A stretch of DNA of 64,000 bases from Neisseria sicca (GCF_017753665.1 NZ_CP072524.1:2046001-2110000); one strand, 5' to 3'. Positions 52,901 to 62,603 are shown, numbered from the stretch's first letter. A program made the numbers and translations. The notes: generated from the letters alone by a model not told the origin.

Positions 52901-54188
52901 GATTCCAATCGACAGCGGGCGAGGCGGTTTCGCCGTTGACGCTGATAAATCCGTTCCACTGACCGGCAACATTGGTGCGGACAAGGTCGTCTGAAACCAG
53001 GTTGTTCACATTAATCTTGAGCGCAAGCGCATTTTTCACCGTATCGACCGTACCGGCGACATTGAACGAACCTTCCTCCAACAGCCCGATTTCAGACTCT
53101 TGGACGGTTACCACGCCGTTGTCGTTGATGGTAAAGTCCGCCAGAATATTGCGCACCGGAATGGATTTTGCATCGGCAAAACCCGCCGCCTTGTTTTCCA
53201 AGTCGAGCGAGCCGTCCAGCGCGATACCGTGCGTAAACGAAGGCACGACGGTCGCGTCAAACGTCAGGTTTGCCTTAGGCAGCGACGGCAGGAAAGCGGT
53301 CGGATTGATGTTGAAACCCTTGACCAGCACCTCGCCGATCATCTTGTCCAACGAAGTGGCAAACGGATGCACCGTAGATTTCGCCGACAAATGCACATTG
53401 TCGCCGTCCAGCAGAATTTCAGTCTGCACATCCTGCAAACTGCCCCACAGACGCGCCTTACCCTCTATCGTCTCGCCTTCCAGCTCGCCCTTCGTCTGAA
53501 TCGTCGTATTGAGCGCAAACGGCTTCTCCAGCCCGACCACCGCCGAACCCGTCGAATTGCTCCACGGCGTATCGAGGGCTTTCAAATCCAAGCGGTGTTC
53601 TTTCTGATCGTAATGGTATGCCGCATTCAGATGGTCGAGATAGACCGTCTGCTTGTCAAAATTTTTGCCTACACTGAGCCTGCCCGTTTCCAAACGGTCA
53701 ACGAACACCAACACAGGCAAATCAATACTCTCAGGCAGTCCTTTAGACGGCTTTTTCTCTTTAGGCGGCGTCGGCTTCGGCACGACCGCAATATCGCCCG
53801 CCACAATTTCAGTAATGTGCAGGCTGCGCTGAAACAGCTCGGACGGCTTCCAATCAAAACGGAACGCGCTGATTTTCACATCCGCCCCATCCGTTTCAAT
53901 CATCCACTTATCGCCGTGAAAGCCCTTGACCAGCGTACCTTCCAGCGTTTCCGACGCAATCTTCACGCCAAACCACGACGGAATCTTGTACAAACCGAAA
54001 CGCAAACCCGATTCCGTCCCCACCAGCCAGCCGATAAAGCCCGCCAGCGCGCACACCAGCACAACCAACGTCAGCAACAGACCCCGCAACCAGCGTCTCT
54101 TGCGCTTGGGCGGGGTGGGTTGTGTTTCAGACGACGTAGGCACACTGTTTGGCGTTTTTTGGGTTTCTTGGACTGCTGTTTCGGACAT
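49980..54188 (-). CDS. tamB: Translocation and assembly module protein TamB
   Basis: A 1402-residue AsmA-like bridge protein that spans the periplasm and, with TamA, supports autotransporter insertion and phospholipid transport to the outer membrane. Residues 1-33 are cytosolic and basic, one membrane helix lies at about 34-55 (LRGLLLTLVVLVCALAGFIG), followed by some 1000 residues of beta-strand repeats and the C-terminal TamB domain from about 1080 (KGRYKAYGQDLDITKGTVSF, RLGLVDDLGITSQRSRNAQT, KLVYQLTRAIQAVVRVGSRS). The C-terminal tail KQKAAQMQ is polar. tamA lies upstream but two genes separate them. Confidence 0.95.
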   Translation of the reverse strand: MSETAVQETQKTPNSVPTSSETQPTPPKRKRRWLRGLLLTLVVLVCALAGFIGWLVGTESGLRFGLYKIPSWFGVKIASETLEGTLVKGFHGDKWMIETDGADVKISAFRFDWKPSELFQRSLHITEIVAGDIAVVPKPTPPKEKKPSKGLPESIDLPVLVFVDRLETGRLSVGKNFDKQTVYLDHLNAAYHYDQKEHRLDLKALDTPWSNSTGSAVVGLEKPFALNTTIQTKGELEGETIEGKARLWGSLQDVQTEILLDGDNVHLSAKSTVHPFATSLDKMIGEVLVKGFNINPTAFLPSLPKANLTFDATVVPSFTHGIALDGSLDLENKAAGFADAKSIPVRNILADFTINDNGVVTVQESEIGLLEEGSFNVAGTVDTVKNALALKINVNNLVSDDLVRTNVAGQWNGFISVNGETASPAVDWNLESGNAQLSGLLSFVTDRKLGQRTLKLDRVRIAPQNGGELTAQGSLELFKDRLLKLDIDSKAFNPSRLDSKLPAGSVNGTINLSGELAKEKFAGKMQFAPSTLNNVPLSGKADVVYESGHLPRALTDLRLGNNIVKTNGSFGKKGDRLNIDITAPDLSRFGFGLGGLLNTRGYISGDLKGGLKTYEADLSGEARALRVGDAVNIRMLDFKLKGTPDINRPLAADIKGSHIALSGGTTVIDAVNLSLNGTGAQHRIHGTSSMALDGKPYKFEVNAAGGLNKDFNQWKGSVDTLDIGGAFNLKLQNRMNLEAGAERVSMSAARWSAMGGSLNLQNFVWDKKAGITSKGSAQSLHITELQNFVKIPVEHNLVLGGDWDLAYSQNARGYLNINRQSGDIILPNKDPKKQMPLGLSALSLRTRFQNGRIDSTLEGNTRFGSVNANLGISQQFGNKIANAPISGKINLNVPDLGAIKTFLPATAQGITGRLNAAATIGGRVGAPTVAATLNGTSNYGTAEGTVNIGQGASMDTAPLSGKLNLNVADLEVFRNFLPVGQTVKGRLNAAVSLGGRVGEPQLSGTLNGENLYYRNQTQGLILDNGVLRSHLQGQRWVIDSLKFHKGGTLELKGSVNLANADPDVNVDVVFDKYDTLSRPNRRLRLSGSAKVQYNQQKGVFLNGTLNSDYGMFGSQKSSMPSLDDDVVVLGEEKKQTAAVTPINLNLTLNLNDNIRFVGYGADITIGGKLTITSRPGEAIQGVGTVKVVKGRYKAYGQDLDITKGTVSFVGPLNNPNLNIRAERRLSPVGAGVEVLGSLNNPRVTLVAKEAMSEKDKLSWLILNRASSGSDGDNAALSAAAGALLAGQVNDRLGLVDDLGITSQRSRNAQTGELNPAEQVLTVGKQITNNLYAGYEYGISSAEQSVKLVYQLTRAIQAVVRVGSRSYGGELKYTIRFDRLFRSDYEDDRKIEEAEKQKAAQMQ

Positions 54189-54528
54189 CTTGGCTTTCTT
54201 GTATGGCTTAACGGCTTCTCAGGACTCCGCCGCACCCGACGGAATCGGCTTTTCAGACGACCCCATATCAAGACAGGTCGTCTGAAAAAGGATAATCATA
54301 TCCCATTGCAGCGAATTGTGCTTGGGAAAGACAGCATTTCAGGTTTCAGACGACCCCGTATGCCCGAACGTCATGCCCGAAGCGGTAAAAATGTCAACAA
54401 ATGCAAAAAGGTCGTCTGAAAAGACTGCGGGAGTTTAGACCCGCATTTTCAGACGACCTCTGCGTATTTCAATAACCCAACGCAAATCAATGAAAAGAAA
54501 TACGTCGGGTTTTGCCTCAAGTTGCGGC
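54189..54528. other. Intergenic region with two DUS hairpins upstream of tamB
   Basis: About 340 bp. One hairpin at 54250-54288 (TTTTCAGACGACC / GGTCGTCTGAAAA), a single DUS at about 54345, and a long hairpin at 54409-54459 listed separately. No gene seen. Confidence 0.65.
54409..54459. terminator. Extended DUS hairpin after the HbpS-like gene
   Basis: AGGTCGTCTGAAAA and TTTTCAGACGACCT arms with an inner TGCGGG / CCCGCA stem, about 70 bp behind the stop of the HbpS-like gene. Confidence 0.7.
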
Positions 54529-55023
54529 TTACCTGCCCGACAATACCGCCGCACCTGCTTTCGCGACACTTTCGTCTTCATCGACCGAGCCGCCGCTCAC
54601 GCCGACACTGCCAACGATAACGCCGTTTTTATCCACCAGCAGCACACCGCCGGGAAAAATCACCAAACCGTCGTTGGTCACCTCAATGCCGTAAAGCTCA
54701 CCGCCCGGCTGCGAAGCCTTGCCCAAATCGCGGGTGGACATATTGAAATAGCGTGCCGTTTTCGCCTTTTTCTGCGCAATATCGATACTGCCGATAAACG
54801 CATCGTCCATACGCGCAAACGCCTTCAAATTACCGCCTGCGTCCATGACCGCGATATTCATCGGCACCTTGATTTCACGCGCCTTTTTCATCGAAGCCTG
54901 CACCACCGCCTGCGCCTGAGCCGTCGTCAAATCGCCCGGCAGCGTTTTGGTCAAACCCGCCGAAAACGCCGGTGCACCCAATGCCAAAGTACACAACAAT
55001 GCAACTGATTTTATGCCGCGCAT
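54529..55023 (-). CDS. Exported GlcG/HbpS-family (DUF336) protein
   Basis: A 164-residue protein. The ATG at 55023 gives a signal peptide (MRGIKSVALLCTLALGAPAF, cleavage near 21). The mature domain is of the HbpS/GlcG type: NIAVMDAGGNLKAFARMDDA near 55-74, PGGVLLVDKNGVIVGSVGVS near 124-143 and GGSVDEDESVAKAG. Some relatives bind haem or cobalamin; no ligand can be read from this sequence. It lies between tamB and the MscS gene. Confidence 0.85.
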   Translation of the reverse strand: MRGIKSVALLCTLALGAPAFSAGLTKTLPGDLTTAQAQAVVQASMKKAREIKVPMNIAVMDAGGNLKAFARMDDAFIGSIDIAQKKAKTARYFNMSTRDLGKASQPGGELYGIEVTNDGLVIFPGGVLLVDKNGVIVGSVGVSGGSVDEDESVAKAGAAVLSGR

Positions 55024-55094
55024 AACTGTCTCCTTGTATTGAATCAATGAAAGGTACTGCACTTTTGATTGTATGCCTGTCGGCGGGAAGAATA

Positions 55095-55136
55095 AAGGTC
55101 GTCTGAAAACCATGAGATAGGTTTTCAGACGACCTT
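55095..55136. terminator. Paired-DUS hairpin upstream of the HbpS-like gene
   Basis: AAGGTCGTCTGAAAACC and GGTTTTCAGACGACCTT, 17-bp stem with an eight-base loop. It separates the MscS gene from the HbpS-like gene, so these are probably separate transcripts. A GTCGGATTC-type repeat follows at 55183. Confidence 0.8.
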
Positions 55137-55182
55137 GAATGGGCTTTGGATTTCAAACAACGCATGCCCAAGGTTTCAGCAG

Positions 55183-55202
55183 GTCGGATTCGCCAATCCG
55201 AA
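55183..55202. repeat. GTCGGATTC-family palindrome behind the MscS gene
   Basis: GTCGGATTCGCCAATCCGAA, arms of about eight bases, overlapping the tail of the intergenic region right behind the channel gene. Confidence 0.5.
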
Positions 55203-55204
55203 AC

Positions 55205-56050
55205 TTACCCCTGCTTCTGGATGATATGCACGTCTCGCTGCGGGAAAGGAATATTGATATTGGCGGCACGCAGGTTTTCCACTACCTGCTCGTTCAGCCC
55301 GAAGCGGAACGCGCCCAAATCGGCTTCGTTCGTCCACGCCCAAAGCGTGATTTCGATGGCACTGTCGGCCAAGTTGGTAATATATGTTACTGCCTCTTTG
55401 CCTTGGGTCTGCACACACAAGGGATGCTCGGTGGCGGCTTTCAAGACGGCGGCTTTGGCGGCCTTCAAATCACAGGCGTAATCGACGCCGACCACCACCT
55501 GCACGCGGCACAGTGGCATGGAAGAACGATTCACGATGCTGTTGCTCATAACGACGCTGTTGGGCAGGATGACTTCTTCGTTATCCGGCGTACTCAGCGC
55601 GGTCTGCACCATTTTAATCTCGCTCACGGTACCTTCGAAGCCGTTTACTTTGATGAAATCACCAACCTTAAACGGACGAAACAGGATAATCAGCGCACCG
55701 GCGGCAAAGTTCGACAGTTGGTCTTTCAGCGACAAAGCTACCGCCAAGCCCGCGCCGCCGATTAATGCGGTAACCGACGTGGTCGGAATGCCCAACTTGC
55801 CCAACGCGGCAATAATAATCAGGATTAACAGGCCGATATTAGCTACGTTGCCCAGAAAGCTCACCAGCGTTCTATCTACTTTGGCACGGGTTAGCGCAGC
55901 TTTCATCAAAATAACAAGGCGGGAAGCTATCCATCTGCCGACAAAGAAAATCGCCAACGCCGCAACGAGGTTGGTACCGAATGCCATACCGGTTTCAACG
56001 AGACGTTCCCAGCCTGAGAATGACGAGAGGTTTTCAAGATCGAAATTCAT
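55205..56050 (-). CDS. mscS: Small-conductance mechanosensitive channel MscS
   Basis: A 281-residue inner-membrane channel protein that releases solutes on hypo-osmotic shock. The ATG at 56050 (MNFDLENLSSFSGWERLVET) is chosen over an upstream extension. Three membrane helices lie in residues 20-125; the pore helix region TTSVTALIGGAGLAVALSLK has the Gly/Ala packing of MscS. The beta domain follows with FKVGDFIKVNGFEGTVSEIK and NSIVNRS. Close in length to E. coli MscS (286). Confidence 0.94.
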   Translation of the reverse strand: MNFDLENLSSFSGWERLVETGMAFGTNLVAALAIFFVGRWIASRLVILMKAALTRAKVDRTLVSFLGNVANIGLLILIIIAALGKLGIPTTSVTALIGGAGLAVALSLKDQLSNFAAGALIILFRPFKVGDFIKVNGFEGTVSEIKMVQTALSTPDNEEVILPNSVVMSNSIVNRSSMPLCRVQVVVGVDYACDLKAAKAAVLKAATEHPLCVQTQGKEAVTYITNLADSAIEITLWAWTNEADLGAFRFGLNEQVVENLRAANINIPFPQRDVHIIQKQG

Positions 56051-56139
56051 GATTTTTATTTTATTTATGGTTAAAGAATGGTTGGAAATTTGGATATTGA
56101 TTGGTTTTGCAGCAAGCCTGTCCACATTTTCAGACGACC

Positions 56140-57978
56140 TTAAAACCTTGTGCCCAAGCTAATGTGCCAACGGAGTTTCTTGTCTTGGTGTCCGTAGGCA
56201 ACGTCGAAGGAGAACGGGGCGACGGGGCTGAACCAGCGCACGCCGAGGCCGGTACCGTGTTTCATGCTCATGCGTTTGAAGTTGCCTGCGGCATCGCCGA
56301 AATCGTGGAAGACGGCGCCGGATACGCTTTTGGTAATCGGGAATTGGTATTCGAGGCTGCCGACCAGTAATGCCCTATCGGGGAGGACGGAATTGTTCGG
56401 ACCTGCCAGACCGATGCTGTCGAGTTCGTAACCGCGTACGGAAGAGGCGCCACCGGTGCGGAACATTAAGCTGGAAGGCACGTTTTCACCTTCGCGGGCG
56501 TAAACGTAGCCTGCTTGTCCGCGGACGATGAAGGTACCGAGTTTTTTGTTTTCAGGCGTGTAGAAATAGCCTGCGCGGGCGGTGGCGCGCGCCATGGCGG
56601 TGGAAGAAAGGAGCTTGCCCAGCGTTACGCCGATTTTGCCGTCGAGGTAGTAGCCGTTTTCGGGACGCAGTTCGGTTTCGATGTTTTGGCGTTTCCACGA
56701 GGCGGTCAGCATGGTGGCATGGCTGCGGCCGAGGTCGTAATTGGTATCGGGCACTTTGCGTTCTTCGGTAATAAATTCAATACCGAGGAGCGATTCGATG
56801 CCGTTGCGGTCGCGTACGCGCCAAATACCGCTGGTCAGGGCGCGTTTTTCAAGGTTTTGGGTGGTCGAGCGGTTGTAGGACGTGTTGGTCGTCCAATATT
56901 TGCCATCGCTGTTGCGCGGCTGGCTGATACCGGCGGCAAGGGTGGTTTCGTATTTGTCCATGTCCCAAACGACGGAGCCGATGTAGCCTTTGTTGAAGAG
57001 GTTGTAGTAGTCGTAGCCGATGCGTCCGCCGAGACCGTATTCGGAATCGTAGCGGATACCGGTTTCGAGTTTGTGGCGCTTGACTTCGGTGACGTTGACT
57101 TTGACGGGCACGCGGTCGCCTTGGAGGCGGTCAAAGTCGGCTTGGACGGATGCGCCGGAGTAATGTCCGTTTTGTTCGAGCGCTTGTTGGAAGTCGAGCA
57201 AGAGGTCGAGATCGTAAGGCGCGCCGGGTTTGAAGCGTGCCAGACCGGCGACGACGTTTTCGGGGTAGCGGCGGGTACCGGTGATTTCAAAGTCGCCGAA
57301 ATAAATGGGACGGTTGCTTTCGACGATCACGTTCAAATCGGCGGTGTTGTTGTTGGGATTGACGGTGGCTTGGGTGTTGCTGAGTTTGGCAAGCGGGTAT
57401 TTTTTACGGGTTACTGCGCTGAGGACGGAGGTTTTGCTGCCGCTCCAGCCGTCTTGGTCAAAGTATTCGCCAACGGGCTGCTGCCAGTTGAGCATGGCTT
57501 TTTGGTAATACTCGGCAAGGTTGTCGTCTGAAAGGATGTCGCCGAGGATAGCGACGCTGACGTTGTCGACTTTGGTGCGCGGGCCGGGGTTGACGGCGAC
57601 GGTGTAGCTCGAACCGTTGTCTTGGACGTTGACGCTGCCGTTGAAATAGCCTTTGGTTTTGAGCATGGTTTTGACGTTGTCGGGCGCTTCTTCGGCGAGG
57701 AAGCCGACCTGCTCTTTGTCCAACTCTTCGTCCTGCTGCTGGGTAATCAGCGGCAGGTATTCTTCGAGCATGGATTTGACTTCGCTGTTTTTGGTTTCGA
57801 TTTTGACGGGAAATTTGGGCGTCAGTTTGCCTACTTTGTCAGCCTGCTCGGATTGCCCGCCCTGCTTGAAGCCGGGAATCGGTTCGTAGTCTTCGGCACG
57901 CGGCAGATCGGCTGCGGCTGCGTGTCCGTAGGCAAGAGCGAGTGAGGCAATCAAAATGGGCGAAGTCAGTCTGGTCAT
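56140..57978 (-). CDS. tamA: Translocation and assembly module protein TamA (Omp85 family)
   Basis: A 612-residue outer-membrane protein. Signal peptide to about residue 22 (ALAYGHAAAADLPR). Three POTRA domains cover about 40-280; the C-terminal 16-strand barrel contains FRTGGASSVRGYELDSIGLA near 510 and ends LRWHISLGTRF with the terminal Phe. About 600 residues is the TamA length, clearly shorter than BamA. It precedes mscS and, two genes on, tamB. Confidence 0.94.
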   Translation of the reverse strand: MTRLTSPILIASLALAYGHAAAADLPRAEDYEPIPGFKQGGQSEQADKVGKLTPKFPVKIETKNSEVKSMLEEYLPLITQQQDEELDKEQVGFLAEEAPDNVKTMLKTKGYFNGSVNVQDNGSSYTVAVNPGPRTKVDNVSVAILGDILSDDNLAEYYQKAMLNWQQPVGEYFDQDGWSGSKTSVLSAVTRKKYPLAKLSNTQATVNPNNNTADLNVIVESNRPIYFGDFEITGTRRYPENVVAGLARFKPGAPYDLDLLLDFQQALEQNGHYSGASVQADFDRLQGDRVPVKVNVTEVKRHKLETGIRYDSEYGLGGRIGYDYYNLFNKGYIGSVVWDMDKYETTLAAGISQPRNSDGKYWTTNTSYNRSTTQNLEKRALTSGIWRVRDRNGIESLLGIEFITEERKVPDTNYDLGRSHATMLTASWKRQNIETELRPENGYYLDGKIGVTLGKLLSSTAMARATARAGYFYTPENKKLGTFIVRGQAGYVYAREGENVPSSLMFRTGGASSVRGYELDSIGLAGPNNSVLPDRALLVGSLEYQFPITKSVSGAVFHDFGDAAGNFKRMSMKHGTGLGVRWFSPVAPFSFDVAYGHQDKKLRWHISLGTRF

Positions 57979-58277
57979 GGCAAAAAATGTTTCAACGACA
58001 GAAGAGTTTTAAATTCTACCATTATTTTCAATCGGGTTTAAAACCCGACTCAAGGCAGAGGGGTCGTCTGAAAAGGCGGATACCCCTGCCTCTGCGCGAC
58101 AGAAGCAAAACACATTAACTCCTCTCAGCCCGAAAAATACAGCACAAACTGCCCAATTCTCCAAAAAATCAGGCATTTTTCGCCACGATAATCAATTTAA
58201 TATGTAAACCTACACAATAATTGATATTTTCTTTTAAAATGCAACGTTTCTTAACACATAAAGTAAGAGGATGTATC

Positions 58278-59501
58278 ATGGCAAGTGGTAATCCACTGCT
58301 AAACGCAGTCAACCGTATCGGACTCGTACCGCAAATCATCATCGGTTTGATGTTGGGCGTATTGGTCGGTACCATCTCCCCGAAAGCAGGCTTGGGCGCA
58401 GGGCTGCTCGGCGAATTGTTCGTCGGCGCATTGAAAGCCGTCGCCCCCGTATTGGTGTTTGTCTTAGTAACCGCCGCGCTGGTGCAATACCGCAAAGGCG
58501 GCGAAGCCAAAATCAAACCCATCATTATTCTGTATCTCTTCGGCACATTTGCCGCCGCCGCAGTCGCCGTTGCCGCCAGTATGGCATTCCCGACCGCGCT
58601 GGTGTTTAAAGACGTAGCCGCCTCCACCCTCGCACCACCCTCCGGCATCGTCCAAGTCCTCAAAGAACTTTTGATGAAGCTCGTGTCCAACCCGATCAAC
58701 GCCATCGCGCAAGCCAACTACATCGGCATTCTCGCATGGGCGTTGGTTTTAGGCTCCGCATTGCGCCACCACGGCTCCGACACCACCCGCCAAGTCGTCT
58801 CCGACCTCTCCGAAGCCGTTACCACCGTCGTACAATGGGTTATCCGTTTCGCCCCCTTGGGCATTTTCGGACTGGTCTCCCAAACCGTCGCCGAAACCGG
58901 CTTTGCCGCCTTCCTCAGCTACGGACGCCTGCTGGCAGTCCTGCTCGGCAGCATGGCATTCATCGCCCTCGTCGTGAATCCGCTCATCGTCTGGTCGCAA
59001 ACCCGCAAAAACCCTTACGGACTGGTCTTCACCTGCCTGCGCGAAAGCGGACTCTACGCCTTCTTTACCCGCTCCTCCGCCGCCAACATCCCCGTCAACA
59101 TGGCATTGGCGAAAAAACTCGGCCTACATGAAGACACCTACTCCGTCTCCATCCCGCTGGGCGCAACCATCAACATGGCAGGCGCAGCGATTACCATTAC
59201 CGTCTTAGCCATGGCGGCCGCCTACACCAAAGGCATCGTCGTCGACTACCCAACCGCCCTGCTCCTGAGCCTCGTCGCCACTGTCGGCGCATGCGGCGCA
59301 TCCGGCGTTGCCGGCGGCTCGCTGCTGCTGATCCCCGTTGCCTGCAGCCTCTTGGGCATAGACAACGACTTCGCCATGCGCGTCGTCGGCGTCGGCATGA
59401 TTATCGGCGTGATCCAAGACTCCGCCGAAACCGCCCTCAACTCCTCCACCGACGTACTCTTTACCGCCGCCGCCGACTTAGGCAGCCGCCGCAAAGGTTA
59501 A
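58278..59501 (+). CDS. sstT: Serine/threonine:sodium symporter SstT
   Basis: A 407-residue transporter of the dicarboxylate/amino acid:cation symporter family. The ATG at 58278 ([20 protein letters not shown]) follows AAGAGG; an upstream in-frame ATG at 58221 has no such site. Helical hairpin motifs are present: [20 protein letters not shown] near 275 (the serine-rich loop) and [20 protein letters not shown] near 312 (the NMxG motif for sodium and substrate). Divergent from tamA across 300 bp containing one DUS. Confidence 0.94.
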   Translation: MASGNPLLNAVNRIGLVPQIIIGLMLGVLVGTISPKAGLGAGLLGELFVGALKAVAPVLVFVLVTAALVQYRKGGEAKIKPIIILYLFGTFAAAAVAVAASMAFPTALVFKDVAASTLAPPSGIVQVLKELLMKLVSNPINAIAQANYIGILAWALVLGSALRHHGSDTTRQVVSDLSEAVTTVVQWVIRFAPLGIFGLVSQTVAETGFAAFLSYGRLLAVLLGSMAFIALVVNPLIVWSQTRKNPYGLVFTCLRESGLYAFFTRSSAANIPVNMALAKKLGLHEDTYSVSIPLGATINMAGAAITITVLAMAAAYTKGIVVDYPTALLLSLVATVGACGASGVAGGSLLLIPVACSLLGIDNDFAMRVVGVGMIIGVIQDSAETALNSSTDVLFTAAADLGSRRKG

Positions 59502-59525
59502 AGAGCCGGTTGTTTCGCAAAAAGT

Positions 59526-59560
59526 CAAAAAGGTCGTCTGAAGTTTCAGACGACCTTTTT
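59526..59560. terminator. Paired-DUS terminator after sstT
   Basis: AAAAAGGTCGTCTGAA and TTCAGACGACCTTTTT with a two-base centre; T run behind on the plus strand. It also borders the AT-rich foreign segment. Confidence 0.75.
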
Positions 59561-59561
59561 T

Positions 59562-59702
59562 CTATAACACATATAAAAGCGCGGTCTCACGCTCTTGTTG
59601 CTTGAGCCGTTTACGATGTTTCTGCTCTTGATTTTCTCGGGCGATTTGTTGTTTTTGCTGTTCTGCCAATGCTAAAATTCGCGCTTTGCGTGAGTTGAAC
59701 AT
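59562..59702 (-). CDS. Short basic helical peptide, 46 aa
   Basis: An ATG at 59702 opens 46 codons (MFNSRKARILALAEQQKQQI, then ARENQEQKHRKRLKQQERET and ALLYVL) ending in TAG at 59562. It is strongly helical, rich in Gln, Lys, Arg and Glu. Its start codon abuts the start of the divergent 59703 gene in the palindrome CATATG. Near-USS sequence AAGCGCGGT lies in its 3' part. It may be a real small protein or the truncated head of a longer foreign gene cut at the DUS terminator. No family recognised. Confidence 0.45.
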   Translation of the reverse strand: MFNSRKARILALAEQQKQQIARENQEQKHRKRLKQQERETALLYVL

Positions 59703-60086
59703 ATGAATTTATATGGAAAAACAGCTGTAAAAGCCGTAGAGCTATTCGCTTATACACACGATATTAAAAAAGCATGGACGGAAGCAGTTCAAGAGTTTAC
59801 TAACAGTCATTCAGCTAGAGTGAAAGGATGTCCTAAAAATGCCTTTTTCGGGCTGTGCTACGCGGGAAAAATAAAAGGAATTTCTATTCAAACACCACAA
59901 GAGAAAGAATCTAAAAATGCAGAATATGCAATTCTTGCCATCCATTTATTAAAAAAAGATATGTCTTGGGCAAATAAAAAAGCTGAACTTTGGGCAGAAA
60001 TTCAAAAAATCATTGGAGAAGAAAAGAAACATAATAGCCAACTTGATGTGGTTATCGCATTATGGAATGAAGGACTCATCCAATAA
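59703..60086 (+). CDS. AT-rich unknown protein with a Haemophilus-type terminator
   Basis: A 127-residue soluble, helical protein: MNLYGKTAVKAVELFAYTHD, KGCPKNAFFGLCYAGKIKGI near 41-60, NAEYAILAIHLLKKDMSWAN near 73-92, and an end DVVIALWNEGLIQ. The pattern recalls small DUF6979-like proteins, from memory. Its base composition is far lower in G+C than sstT, and 35 bases behind the stop stands a perfect inverted pair of the Haemophilus uptake signal AAGTGCGGT. I infer transfer from a Pasteurellaceae donor. Function unknown. Confidence 0.75.
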   Translation: MNLYGKTAVKAVELFAYTHDIKKAWTEAVQEFTNSHSARVKGCPKNAFFGLCYAGKIKGISIQTPQEKESKNAEYAILAIHLLKKDMSWANKKAELWAEIQKIIGEEKKHNSQLDVVIALWNEGLIQ

Positions 60087-60120
60087 CGGGGTTTGAAACC
60101 ACGCTATCAAAACATTACAA

Positions 60121-60156
60121 AAAAAGACCGCACTTTTTATAAAGTGCGGTCTTTTT
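60121..60156. terminator. Haemophilus uptake-signal (USS) terminator
   Basis: AAAAAGACCGCACTTT and AAAGTGCGGTCTTTTT, a 16-bp perfect stem with loop TTAT. The 9-mers ACCGCACTT (60127-60135) and AAGTGCGGT (60142-60150) are the core USS of Haemophilus influenzae and other Pasteurellaceae, where inverted pairs end genes just as DUS pairs do in Neisseria. Confidence 0.92.
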
Positions 60157-60207
60157 CGCTTGTGTTTTTAGCATCTAACCTTTCTTGTGCAACAACCGAA
60201 TGTCTGG

Positions 60208-60227
60208 ATTCCCGCCTGCGCGGGAAT
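60208..60227. repeat. dRS3 repeat
   Basis: A perfect ATTCCC-N8-GGGAAT, the same version (spacer GCCTGCGC) as at 28070. It lies 50 bp beyond the foreign terminator. Confidence 0.75.
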
Positions 60228-60381
60228 GACGGCATTAAGTGGTTTCTATTTTAAACCGATATACTGTGCAGTTTAGGCAGGTCGGACTTTTGAATCAGAT
60301 ATAGGTCCCTGACATGCACTCCCACCCTCTTACGCCACACAAGCTTTCCGCTACGACAGAAAGATAACCTAAACCTAAATA

Positions 60382-60420
60382 AAAGGTCGTCTGAAAATCC
60401 TGTTTTCAGACGACCTTTTG
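60382..60420. terminator. Paired-DUS hairpin upstream of the YdcF-like gene
   Basis: AAAAGGTCGTCTGAAAA and TTTTCAGACGACCTTTT, a 17-bp perfect stem with a five-base loop. There is no gene directly before it, so it may be left from a lost gene or insulate the downstream promoter. Confidence 0.7.
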
Positions 60421-60505
60421 ATGTATGAATTTCGTAAAATTGAGGAATAATCGGAACCTGCCTGTACAGCCGCGTTCCAACTACTTTCATCATTTTAGGA
60501 TTCGG

Positions 60506-61099
60506 ATGCTCAAAAAAACCCTCGTTTTTATATTGGTTTTATTCTTTACCGCCGCGCTTTTGCCGCTGTGGATCATGTGGCGCGATTTTTGGGTGTCGCG
60601 GTTGGATGCGGATACGGTGCGTCCGGCGGATGCTGCGGTTGTGCTTTCGACCCGTGCTTATGAAGGGGGTCGTCTGAATCCTTGTTTGGTGGCGCGCGTT
60701 GAAGCGGCTGTCGAGCTGTATCGTGCCCGCAAGGTGAAAAAGCTGGTGATGACGGGCGGAGTCAGCCGTGATTTGCAGTCCTCTGCGGGCAATATGCAGA
60801 TGATTGCGGAGAAAATGGGTGTATCGAAGGCAGACATTATTCAGGAACGGGAAGCGGGCAATACGTTTGAAAACATCGTGTTCAGCCGAAAATTTATCGA
60901 AAACAGCCCGCGCGTCGTCATTGTCAGCGCCGGTTTTCATTTGGCGCGGGCGCGGATGATGGCGGACAAGCAGTGGCAGGGGCACGATATTCAGGTGTAT
61001 GCCGCGCCGTTTTGTTCCGAACCTTACGGCGGCTATGGTTTCACGGTATTGCGCGAGTCGGCGGCGTTTGTCAAAAACGCTTTGAAGGGCAGGTTGTAG
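60506..61099 (+). CDS. YdcF/SanA-like (DUF218) membrane-anchored protein
   Basis: A 197-residue protein. The ATG at 60506 follows TTAGGA; upstream in-frame codons lack a site. One N-terminal membrane helix (LVFILVLFFTAALLPLWIMW, about 5-24) anchors a DUF218 domain: ADAAVVLSTRAYEGGRLNPC near 41-60, KLVMTGGVSRD near 80, EAGNTFENIVFSRKFIE near 117, and VIVSAGFHLARARMM near 137 with the conserved His. SanA-type members affect envelope permeability; the activity is unknown. Confidence 0.82.
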   Translation: MLKKTLVFILVLFFTAALLPLWIMWRDFWVSRLDADTVRPADAAVVLSTRAYEGGRLNPCLVARVEAAVELYRARKVKKLVMTGGVSRDLQSSAGNMQMIAEKMGVSKADIIQEREAGNTFENIVFSRKFIENSPRVVIVSAGFHLARARMMADKQWQGHDIQVYAAPFCSEPYGGYGFTVLRESAAFVKNALKGRL

Positions 61100-61134
61100 T
61101 TTCAGACGACCCGAATGCATATCGTTAAATCATG

Positions 61135-61140
61135 TATAAT
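61135..61140 (+). promoter_or_regulatory. purB: Likely -10 element of the purB promoter
   Basis: TATAAT within CATGTATAAT, 60 bp before the purB ATG. No good -35 box is visible 17 bp upstream. Position and perfect hexamer make it the best candidate. Confidence 0.5.
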
Positions 61141-61175
61141 TGCAAACAATTTGACTGTTTGATTTAACCGTTTGA

Positions 61176-62570
<1,395 letters not shown>

Positions 62571-62603
62571 TGCAGCCTTGATGATTTGAGATTGAGTTGA
62601 AAC

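Larger units (their letters stand above)
60087..60505. other. Intergenic region between the foreign segment and the YdcF-like gene
   Basis: About 420 bp: the USS terminator, a dRS3 repeat (60208), a partial GTCGGA-type sequence near 60276, and a DUS hairpin (60382). The stretch 60240-60365 shows nothing I can name. Confidence 0.6.
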
